A DNA stretch of 64,000 nt, taken from contig NC_054085.1 of the NCBI RefSeq assembly GCF_017562075.2, positions 22,602,972 through 22,666,971 on the forward strand, given 5' to 3'. Below, in pieces: positions 14,122 to 25,000 of the stretch (position 1 is its first letter; every line of letters begins with the position of its first letter). Position numbers and translations under genes: made by a program. The DNA comes from Anopheles merus (taxonomy: Eukaryota > Arthropoda > Insecta > Diptera > Culicidae). The notes under the pieces are model-generated. The model did not search any database and had not been told where the DNA came from. It was given only the letters and a program-made list of their open reading frames with translations.

Positions 14122-15085
14122 GGTGGTACTGTGGCGGTTTGCTGTTTCCTCCATTTTCTGCTCCTACGCACACACGACGCAAGGGGGAGAGAGTTCGACC
14201 AACCAACGCCGAACGATGCCGAAGCAGGTTTGGCTGGCCGTGCTCACCGCGTGCCTGAGTTTGCTCAAACCTTTGGTGCTGCTCGTTTCCTGCTTAGCTT
14301 CAGCGTTCGCTTTCAGTCACTGCTCGATACCTGTGCCGTCCGCATCCCGCTGCACGCGCGTTGGTGTGTTGCTTTGTTTGTTTTGTTGTTCGTTGCTGCT
14401 GCCTGCTGGTGCTATCGCGCGCGGTACGTTCGTGCGCTTGCTCCCGCTAGTGTTGTGTGCAGTGATGCAGTGGAAAGATCGTACGATGATCGATTAAACC
14501 GATCGAGGTGCGTTGTTATGTGCCGTGAGTTTTTCATTAATTTGCAGAAAAATTGCTGCCGCTGTTTACATGGGAAAATATTTCAGTGTTGTACTATTTG
14601 CATGCATGGTGAACTTCTTGGACTGTGGCGCGGGCGTGTGGAACAGCAGTGTGATCGCAAAACCAAAGCCTCATTTCAAATGTCTGCTTGACAACCAAGT
14701 GGAACCATCAAAGCAAACAGTGTTCTGAAAACAAACCCCATACAACAGCAAAAAACACCTTTGGTCAGAGTGTCAGTGTCAAAAGAGCGACGATAGAAAC
14801 ACCCATTTTGTCTCCTAGTGACAGTGACACTTCGTGCAGGCACTCCATCCCGAAACCAGTTCTCTCTAACTGTGCATAAAACCACTTTTGAAGAAAAAAA
14901 AAACATTGATGATCGTTGTAACTGTCGCTTGGAAGGTGTCGTCACTAAGTGAATCTGCTTACCGTCGGTTCGAGCCCTAGCGTTACGGAAGCTAAAACAC
15001 AAAAACTGGGAGACCCTGTTAGCAACCTTCATTAACCCAGTTGCCAACGAGCATTCCAGAGCACCTCTAAGACAGGGGTGCTATC

Positions 15086-15118
15086 CACACACACACACAC
15101 GCATACACACACACATAC
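15086..15118. repeat. Interrupted (CA)n tract
   Basis: CA dinucleotides broken by GCATA and TA, directly readable, about 600 bp before the predicted exon acceptor. Confidence 0.85.
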
Positions 15119-15235
15119 AATCACATACAGCCTGGTCCATTAGCAGTGAAGTGTTCAGCATCTCGGCAACCCTTGTATGTTGATGACGGTGGTCCCGTTT
15201 CGTTTGGTGCATCGCTCGAGTGCGGTGCGAAAGTT

Positions 15236-15253
15236 TAATTAATTAATTAATTA
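15236..15253. promoter_or_regulatory. Tandem TAAT/ATTA palindrome, candidate Paired-class homeodomain sites
   Basis: The 18-bp tract TAATTAATTAATTAATTA holds overlapping TAAT-NN-ATTA palindromes. This is the P2 arrangement bound cooperatively by Paired-class homeodomains with Ser50, the type encoded by this gene. It lies 672 bp before the main ATG. Autoregulation is only an inference, and simple AT repeats occur by chance. Confidence 0.3.
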
Positions 15254-15474
15254 TTTCTGATTCGCTACAAAACGCGACGAGTCGGCCGGCTGCAGCCTCA
15301 CAAGCCGGAGGGGCATGTTTTCCTAGTGGCCGACACCTTATGCGATCGTGGAGTCGGGAGTCCCAAGGGACCCGCTGAAGGTTGCAATGCCCTTTTGACC
15401 AATTATGTACAACGTCCCATAACGCAAGCGATCCAGAATTGGTGCAAATGACACTTGGCCGTTGTTGTATGTAT

Positions 15475-15509
15475 GTGTGTGTGTGTGTGTGTGTGGGGGG
15501 GGGGGGGGG
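15475..15509. repeat. (GT)10 followed by a run of 15 G
   Basis: Directly readable: GT repeats at 15475-15494 and G15 at 15495-15509. It lies about 200 bp upstream of the predicted exon acceptor. Confidence 0.95.
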
Positions 15510-15711
15510 AGTGTTTCTATTTTACTATTTCTGTCAGCTCCTATCAGCTTGGTTCCAAGAAAAGCGTGGCATGTTACTGTCACAATATCAATCTGGCCAA
15601 TGTGTGTGACTGTGTTTTAATGAAGAGTTCAATCCAGCTGCAAAAAAGTGATTTACTATCGAAAATCCAATTGTATTTTTGCTTCTAATTCCTATTTCCC
15701 TTTCCCATCAG

Positions 15712-16046
15712 ATTGAGTGCAAAACAACAAAAAATAATAAAAAGCTAACCATGAATTGAAAAGTGAACGAATCAGTGAGTGACGCATACAAAACTGCCCC
15801 AAACTAGACGTGCGGTTGTAAAAGAAAAAAAAGAAGAAGAAAAAAACAATTTGCAATTCGTTGCACTCGTCGGCGGTGCCAATCTAGTGCAATTCGCCCG
15901 TAGTATAATGTTGATTGGATCTGCGATCGGTAGTGAGTTCGCCCAATTACCGAGTGCCCCGTGGAGCATGGAACCTCCGAGGGCTCCACTGCCCGGTCAA
16001 GGATCGCTTCCACCTCCGCCCCCGACGCTGCAGCTCTCGCCGACCG
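15712..16046 (+). CDS. eyg: eyg first coding exon with 5' UTR part
   Basis: A pyrimidine-rich tract ending in CAG at 15709-15711 makes 15712 the likely exon start. The coding part runs 15908-16046 and ends after the first base of a codon (phase 1) at a strong GTAAGT donor at 16047. The first ATG in the long open frame is at 15908 (A at -3). A second in-frame ATG at 15968 (residue 21) has a stronger context, with A at -3 and G at +4, and could be the start of a 640-residue form. The open frame continues upstream of 15908 to 15779 but has no ATG. The encoded segment is Pro-rich and not a recognisable domain. It joins exon 2 through a split valine codon. The reading is supported mainly by frame and splice agreement with exon 2, because this region is poorly conserved in the family. 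Confidence 0.75.
15751..15759 (+). promoter_or_regulatory. Two-codon upstream ORF in the eyg leader
   Basis: ATG AAT TGA lies between the predicted exon start (15712) and the main ATG at 15908, with A at -3 of its start. It is the only ATG in this part of the leader. If the leader is transcribed as predicted, it could reduce or tune initiation at the main start. Confidence 0.5.
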
Positions 16047-19000
16047 GTAAGTGGAGTTTTGCCGACGGCTTTTTCGGAATCGCCCGAAAAAGGGCGCTAC
16101 CGTTTTCTAACGCCAACTCGTGGGGTTTGAGCGGGAATGTGGGGGGGAGGAAGGAAAAAGAAGAAGGGAATAAATGGGGGAAAACAGCAAACAAACGGAC
16201 CACCGTTTCTGGCGGTTGTTACCATATCCTCGAGAGGAAAGCGCATTGTAAAGCGGAAAGATTATTTAAAAAGCACAAAACTTGCCTTGGAGGACGACGT
16301 ACGCTGGAACCACGCGGTATGCTCATGTACAATGCAACATATGCAGCAGACAACCACACACACACACACACACACACATCCCGCGTATACATGCACCACA
16401 AATACTTGGCTCGTTCGTGGCCGGACTGACTAAAACGTCCCGGGCAGAAAGGGAATGTTTCGAAAGCGCAGAAAAATTAGCCGCTCGTTTCAGCGGAAAC
16501 ATGGCATAGGAATGGATGCGTGTTGTATTCCCACTGCGCCCACTGCCGCGTCCCGGTTGGAACCGTCCCTTTTGATGGGGAGCCAGCCTGTGGGGAGGAT
16601 GATGTGCATTCAACTACAAAAAAAAATGCACACAAAAAGGAAATGATGAATGCAGTGCGTTGTGTGTTGTTTTTCCTTGTTGCCTCAAAATGATGATCAA
16701 TTGTGTTCAATTGTGTTCAAGGTACTTGTCATCTTTCGTGTTTCGGGAAAGGGGCTCAAACGAACCATGTGGGGAAAGAGGGAAGTAAAGCGAGTGGTAA
16801 AAAAAGTGGTAAAAACAGATAAAGAAACACAGCAAAAACGAGCGATGTTCTGTGGCGATAGGAGAGAAAGCTGAATGAGCATGAAATTAGCACTCATTTG
16901 CACTTGGCCGTTTGCTGTTCTTATCGTGTGGATCAGTTGTATGATATGGTATCAAAATTAGTACCTCATAATGGAAACAAGGAAGGGGAATTTGTAATGT
17001 TGAAAGTGGTGTAGTGTTAGTTCGAAATTTTCAATGGTTCGTTAACTGCTTCATCATTGAAGCGAGCTGTAACATAATTTTAAGTGTTTATTAATTGTTT
17101 AAGAGTTTATCAATTACTTCATTAACATTTCAATGTTTTCATCTTCGTTCAAAAGCGAATAGCATGTTATTATACAGTTTTGTGCCATCGCATTGTTAGA
17201 ATCGAATTTTATTGCGTGATTTTAACACTTGATAACCAACGTACCATTTTCTTTAGTTTATAATTGTAATATATTTTGTGTAAAGCGATATAGTTCTATT
17301 TTTACGTTTTAAAATCAACTTCTAATTATTTATATGAAATATAACTAATCCAGTCCTATTTAAAAATAAACAAAATATGAAAGGGATTAAAGCGAACTTT
17401 TTTGTTTTAAAACTTAAAAAACATGATTATTTGATTAAGTCCTTAAAACATTTGCCGTCATTAGATTGTTAACTTAAATCAAACTTCTTATACAAAAATC
17501 TGTATGTATGACACCAATCAACTGAAATTTTACGCAGAAAACATGATTCAAACAGCATTCAACAAAAAAAAGCTAAAACCAAAACAAACAACAGTCGAAA
17601 AGTCAATTTTCACAGCTACCACCAGCGAATCAATCATTTACCACTTGAAATACTACACTCCACACAGCACGCAGCATAAGCACAACCGGCTAAAGTGCAG
17701 TGAGAAAACGAGAGCCAAACAAAAAAAAATGAAGAAGCTCAAACTACCACCACAAAAAGATCGATTAAAATTCAGCACGAAATTGATTTCCGGGCGCATA
17801 GGCGCACAAACAGGGAAAGAAGTGGGGGAGCAAATCGCGCGGTTTCGTGAGATGCCTTCGACCACCGGAGCTGTTGACAGCAGCAGCAACAGCAGCAGGA
17901 GTCGCAGCAGCATCTCAACCCCGCAGCGGGAGGTTTCGCATCTTCACGAAAAAGACAATACTGCTGACATTACGGCTACAAGCCGAGCAAAAAAAAAAAA
18001 ACACTACAACCAGTAACGGACAATTGATATTGTGTCAAGCTTTCAGGTGCGTTTCAAGGTGGCAACCAGCAAAACAGCTTGTTAACTGCACAAATGCTTG
18101 GAGATAGATTGCCCGCTTTTTGTGCGGGCAGCGAACGCTGAGGAAGGTGTTGCCGTCTTTTAAAAATAAATAATAAACTAAAATGCAAATCCATCTCCAT
18201 CGCATTCCAGCCAGTGCAGTCTTTCGTCCAGTTCGCCAGTGGATCCGCTCTCGAGAGCGTTCGCAGCTCGGGTCGCTTTTGCCAGCTTCATCAGGTCGGT
18301 GTGCATGTGTGAACGACAAATTGATCATAAATATTGAACCGACCGCGTACGCTTTTCACGCACAGTTTTCCACTTTCTTTTCGCACATTATGAGCGCGTC
18401 CCGTGGTGGCAGTTTTCCGGTTGCGCGTGTGAGTCTGTTTTTTTGTTGTTGCACTGCCACTTCTTGCTCTGCGTTCCACAGGACGGTTGGAATATATTTT
18501 TTTCGGGAAAGCATTACAAGAACAGCCTTTTTGTGTTTGTATGTGCTTGCACAGCCGTGGCGTGTCCGTTGTTCCAACCGGGCTCGGTACTGCTTGCGAG
18601 ATGTATGTTTTAATTCGATGTGAAAACAGGCAGCCCATCCCGGTAGCGCATCATAATGGGTCAGCACCCCCCCTCGGTGAGCCCGGACATGACATCTTCG
18701 CCGCTGCGAACGAATTCCTTCGGCGTCGTCGAACCGTTGCGTTTTGCACATTGGCTGCTTCCCCGAGAGCATCGTGAAATTTCTTTTAATTAATTAATAT
18801 TTATTTATTCGCACAAAGTGCTACCAGTTGCTGGCTGGAGGAGAGTGAGGATCGCCAGTTGCACTGAGGGAAGACTCTCGCAGATCTTCCAAGAGGAAAA
18901 AGAAAAGAACTGCCTAAGAAGTTTTATGGATCCGTCCGTCTGATGGTTAAGTGTCACTGCGCGAAAGTGTAATGATTGCACTCGTTGATTTGACGTTATT

Positions 19001-22000
19001 GGTCCTGTGTTGCGAGCTTTAAATCTTTCGCTTCAGGTTCACATCTGTTGCAAGGATAAAATTTTACGACTTAAAAACATCCAAAAATGAGGTTTCAAAT
19101 CCTTTGTGGCAGCTATGTGAGGCACTGGAAAGAATGTTTGAATCCATTCAAAAACACCAAACGGGATCGGGTGGAGGAAAAATGACAATTTACAGCAAAT
19201 GTTATTGCAACTCACCGCTATGCCCATCCCCACTCGATTGCATTTCGTCGTTGGCAATTTTAAAATTCACAGCATCGCTCATAACTACCCAACCGTGTTT
19301 GCACTTTCCGCCACCCAGCAGCCACAATGGACTCAAAGGGAAGTGTTAATGTCCTAACGACAGTTGTCACTGCAGCGCGGCAGCATCGTGCCAGCAGCAG
19401 CACCACCAACACCATCACCACCAGCATCCAGTTTAATTGAATTTCACGTCACTTATGCGCCCGCTGAATGCATTTCATCCAATTTCTCTCCCCTCCCTCC
19501 CTCGCCAGCCCCGGTTTTTTCCTTCCCCCCAAGGGATCACCAATCAAACTTTGGAACAGTGGAACAGTTCCGCTCGCTCGCTCCCTTGCGCTGACAAGTT
19601 GTGAAAAATTTTAATTTCAAATTAATTTTAATTTTTCCTGCATTCCGTTTTCCGTTCGTCCCCGCGGCAGTGGCGAGGCAGTCCTGGGGCTCACAAAATA
19701 AGAAATTGTCAACAAAAATTGCAAAAACCCCCTGCTTAAGCAAGCGCGGAGTGAGAAAATTGTCGACCAAAGGGCGAGACCCCGAAAAACCGGGTTAATG
19801 AATTTTGAAACGTGTCACCCCGAGTCCCCGGTATGACCCATCGGGAAGCTGCCGAGCACTGCCGGCGCTGAGTGGCGATTGAATGGGACACCAACTGGAC
19901 ACATTTGGTCGCGAAATTTTGTGCGACTGTGCGAGCGAGTTTTGATTGAAGGGAGCGAAGTGAAGATGGCACGAAATGAGTGTAAGCAACAACAAAAAAA
20001 AGAGGCGAAGACGACACCACATTCCAACGGTCGCAACGGGGCTAGAAGTTGCGCCGTGCCGAGTTCCTAAACCACTGTCGGAATGTTGCTGGGTCGTTTT
20101 GGTGAGCATTATGTGTGCCGTTAAATAACTGCCGGACTCCTTGCCCTGACTCCTGCAGACACGGACATGGGCATGATTTATGACAGCTTTGACGTATTTG
20201 GACGTTTGGCCCAAAACCAGCCCAAAAGGGTGCTCGGAAGCGTTGTACTCCCTCCCGATATGGTATATTTTTACGGGTTTTTTTTTGTGGGATGCTTCTG
20301 AGCGCTGTGCAACAAACTTGGCACATTGAATACATTTTGAATGATTATGAATGTAAGAAAAGAGCACCAAAATAGGTTTACTAACTTAAATTCGATTTTA
20401 AATTGTTCGTTATTTGTTGTCTTATGATGCATCCTAAGTGTTTGTTTACCTTGCTCAGTGAAAGGAATATGTGTTTCAAGTTATTATCGTGAAAAATATC
20501 CTTATTGAAGATGAATTCTATGAAATAACAGTATTCAACTCACTGGACAGTGTCTAATGATCTGTTTATGCATTTCAAATTTATCAAATGTGGAACTTCC
20601 AACATATATAGCAAAAACTCAATTTTATCGTCCTCTTTATTTCCTCACAAGACAATATTTTACTTAGAACACACACACGGTGCTTATTACTAATTGTTTA
20701 ATTAACTGTCACCCTCTTTAGTCTCTCTTTCGTCCCCTTTTTTGGAGCTTCCTTATTTTTTCCTTGTGTTAGTACCATGCTCTATTAAGCTGTTAAATCG
20801 ATTTTGCATAGAATCTAAAATTAATAATTTAAATCAATTTGCTAGACTATGGTCAGTTGATTATGTTAGAAAACTATTGTATATGTTAACTATTTTTATA
20901 TGTATAACGACTTCCTTTTAGGTCGCTAATGATCAAAATCAGTTTAAGGGGGTCATGTTATACACGGTAACAGTTTTTCTGTAACGCCTGAGACATTCTT
21001 CTTCTTCTTCTTCTTCTTTTTGGCACAACAACCGCTGGCGGTCAAGGCCTGCCTGTACCCACTGGTGAAGTGGGCTTGGCTTTCAGTGACTTATTGTTAC
21101 CATAGCAGGATAGTCGCCTGAGACATTACATCCTATTAATTGTTAAACAAAACCTGAAGCATTGAAATCCACTACGAAAATGTTGGAAAAAGTGAAGCCA
21201 AGGAAATAAGAAAGGAGCCAGAAAGAGGTTTGAAAACTGAGAAAACAAATGATCTGACTGGTTCTTTATGGCCATTAAATTTCATAAAAAGCAACCACTT
21301 TAGCGTAGGTCGAAAAATAATTTTTGTTCAGAAATTACCGAAAGAATTCTCGTTGACGTGGGCAAAGTTGTTTATGTAATTTTCAAAATGAGTTTTTCAA
21401 TTTTGTTAAAGTACAAGCAAAAACTACTTTTCTAAAAAAATGAGAGATTGATCAGGAGGGTTCTTCTTCTATGTGGCGTAACGTCCGCGTAGCATCAGCA
21501 GTAATCAGGAGGGATATACACGCTAAAATAAGGTACATCTGCATCAGATAACAGTTTAAATATCACTGAAAATGATTGAAGAAAGAACGTTTGCCAGAAT
21601 AACCCAAACTGTAACCCACCACATTGTATAAACAAAAGAGCAACGAGCATAGAATAGATGATTTAAACTAAACGATAACTTTTTGCTGTACTTTTTCATA
21701 CACGTAAAAAAATATGTGAAGAATTTCGAACATAATAGTCCAAATAAATGCCTCATTATTTGTAAGGATCGAATCAATTCTTCATCATATTCTGCTCGAA
21801 ACAAAATCATAATTCACCATACGAGCAATCAAAACAGTGTACAAATAAGCTCCTCCTTAAACCACTGCCCTGGTGGGATTCAAAACAAGTAATTGGAACT
21901 AAATTAGAAATGAACCATCAGAAGCATCACTGCGCTGCGTTTCACTGTCTGTTGACGTTCCCATGACACCACCATGGAGTTATTAATGCCCCTTCGTACA

Positions 22001-25000
22001 CGCTGCTACACCGATACGTCAATACATGCGTTTATTGGCGTCATGAAATTCCGTTGATTAGCGGTGCTGGGTAATTAAAGGCAAACACGGTGCATTCCCA
22101 CCCCGAGACCGTTCGTTAAAACCACTCGTCAGACTGCATGCGAGCACTTTGCACACCGCAGTTTCAACCCGTGCCTTTGAAACCGTGGATCCAATTCACC
22201 TTCCTCGCCGCCCGCTGGCTCACAAGTACACTACAACCGCTTCGAATTCCGACAGGAAATGTTAAGCATTTTCAACGCTCCGGAAAGTCGCACAAACTTA
22301 CCCCGAGCGGGTGCCCCTCGGCCCGATCGCCGCCAGCGCTGATGATTGATTCTAGACACCTCTCCGTCCCCTCCCAGGGCGTTGGCGGGAACTGTGCCAC
22401 AACGAAAACCGTACCTTACCGGTGGCCATTACACCGACACCGACAAATTAATTACAGCGCTTCCCGTTTGGCCCCGGAAAAAGGGACGCACACACACACA
22501 TTTTCCACGCAAACACACTGTTCCCTCCAGGGGGGGATAGGAAAAGCGGCTCACGACTCACGGCGTGGATGTAATTTTCCCCCTTCTCCCACAAGGGAGC
22601 GTGCGAAATGGAGGGTCCGGGGATAATTACCATCGATCCGACAATACTGTTCCACAAAACGGCGTCCCCGTGCGGCGTTGCGTGCCGGTATCATCGAATC
22701 GGCAAACAAAATGGCGTTCATCGCCATGCTTCCGCGCGCGCAATTATGAATCGACCCAAGCGACCACCCCGTGCCGGTTGTTCCCTAGTCACAGGAATGG
22801 TCGTTGTGTTATTATTTCTTTTTCCATATTTCCTTTGGCTCAAATTAAAACCGTGCCTAGCGCGACGCGAGTCGAAACTAGTCATGAAACGCTGCGGGGG
22901 ACGTCCCGCACACACACACACGGGACACGGGATAGTTTCTTCGCCGCCGCCGCCGCTTCTCCGGGGGCCATTTTCTCTTTATTCATCGCGTGGTATCGAT
23001 TTCGTAAAACTGGAGCATGACCGATTACGTGCCTGACGCGAGAATCGTGAGTCCTGGGGGATGATTCGGGCATGTGGCCTTATTTTACAGCACCACAAAG
23101 CTCTCCTCTGCTCCACTCGATGCGACCTTAACTTATCAACAAAGTTGCAAGGTGGAATGGAAGCGCTTGCGAATTGACACCTTGGTGGTGATTACATTCC
23201 AAAAAATTATACATATCTGCACACACACCCCCTCCCTCCACAACCAGGGACACGCATCGCCCGTTCGCCCGCGTATTAAAATCACACCCTCAAAGCTAAC
23301 TGGAAGGGCGCACAGGCCGAACCAAAATGGTAATTGTGGTGTACTGCCGGTGTCGGTGCGGGTGGTAACGCGATATCCGGGGCTGGAAGGCTTTCCCACT
23401 CTCCAAGCCGCTCCGAGGGGAAGGAATCGTTAACGGTAACGCCCGAGAACGCCCTCCGGGAGAACCATTTGCCGACGCGCAAACACCCGGGGGTGATCAA
23501 TTTCATTGCCCCGTACATGCGCGAGCCAGTAGTGCAGCTCGTTTTTTCCTTTTTCGACTTCGATTGAGCCACCTTAATCAGATTATCGCGAGCCCGGATT
23601 CCCTCGCAGGTAGGAAAGGTGTTGCAGATTGAGCGGTGTGGATTGGTTTTGGGATTTTCACAGCCCACGATTAACGTACTCGTCGTACACCATCACCAGT
23701 GTCCAAGGATATTGAATTACTCGCTACCTTCACAATTCAGTTGTGCGTTTCCCCCTGGTCGCCTGTCGGGTTAGGGAAGCATCGCGGCTCGGTACGCAAA
23801 CGGCAGCAGCGCTAATTAATGAGCGCTTAATCCAATATAAGCAGAACTATCGAAGGGGCACGCAAACTAGCTTTCATTATGTGAGGCTAGAAAGCTTTAG
23901 CGATTTTCGAGCGACTATTGATCAGTGACCTAAATTAGTAATAAGGGGTTTTTTTGTGGTATTTGAGCACATTAATGCTTCGAACAAGAAAACATAAACT
24001 TTACCAAATGTACCTACCATTTTTGTGACCCATAAATATGATTTACTTTCTATTTCGCATTTGCAAAAATGGTCTATGATGCAATGAGATTAGGACAAAT
24101 ACATTTGGGCTCAAGAGATGTATTCGTTTCAAGTGATTTAGGAAAATCCTAAATTAAATAAATATTATTTATTATTATTTTTATTTATTATTTATTAACT
24201 AATAATGGGTCCCCTTTTTTGGCCGTTTGAAAAAAACTGTAATTTAATTTTACTCGGCGACACATGGCAGAGTAACAAGGATATCAATAAACGCACTGCT
24301 TTATATTTACATTTTAATCTACTAAGCGTAACCTATCTCTGTACACGTTGATGGGCTCATGGAAGTCAAAGTACTGGTAAAGCTCATTGAATGTGCGTAA
24401 CATAGCTGTGATCGGTTCATTTGCTCCATATTGTGTGTGTCTAAACTGTAGAAGAGAAATAACGCCTATGTCGTGTTGTCGGTCTCGGAATACAGACATT
24501 GAATTGTTACAATAATAACTGGTGCATCAATATTGCCGCAAAGCACTCCAGCTACAAACAGCGCTTGAGCAGTTCTTTGTGTTCTAGTTATCGTTTCTAA
24601 CCCCAGAAACAGGCAGCGTGAACGATAGGGCGGTAACATATTGGGATCGCTCCATGGGAGCCGAAGAATTGCGCAACGAGTGAATTTGCTTTGTACTGGC
24701 TCTATCCTATTTTTCCAAATTTCTACAAGAAGATGCCACAACACTGCCATATTCTAATGTTGGTCGGACAAGGGCACAATGCAACGATTTGATACATATA
24801 GGATCATCAAAGTATGCCTCATTCTCGAAAATACACATTTCATTGTTAGACATAACATCAGCACAATATTTTACACAAAACCTCAATCTACGCCCCTATG
24901 TTCCATACTGACTCGCGATCGACTCCGGAAGATTCTGTCATCCCCAGCAGCCGACCCTAAAGCGCCCAGTAAGGTAGTACGTATCGACCGCGCATTACGT

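Larger units (their letters stand above)
10406..15711. other. Region directly upstream of the first coding exon
   Basis: AT-rich at 11.55-12.4 kb and 13.35-13.65 kb, and clearly GC-rich at about 12.4-13.0 kb and 13.66-14.6 kb. Long open frames in the GC-rich parts (for example 13660-14691) have no recognisable domain and overlap equally long frames on other strands, so they are not called. A noncoding 5' exon and the promoter of eyg probably lie here or further upstream, but no start site could be fixed. Confidence 0.5.

Noticed and set aside
13660..14691. 343-codon open frame upstream of eyg
   Set aside because: No recognisable domain. It crosses a CTG repeat, and equally long frames overlap it on both strands, as expected from the GC-rich composition.
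14933..14990. Box B-like GGTTCGAGCCC, possible tRNA gene
   Set aside because: No matching box A at the right spacing and no acceptor or anticodon stems could be formed.
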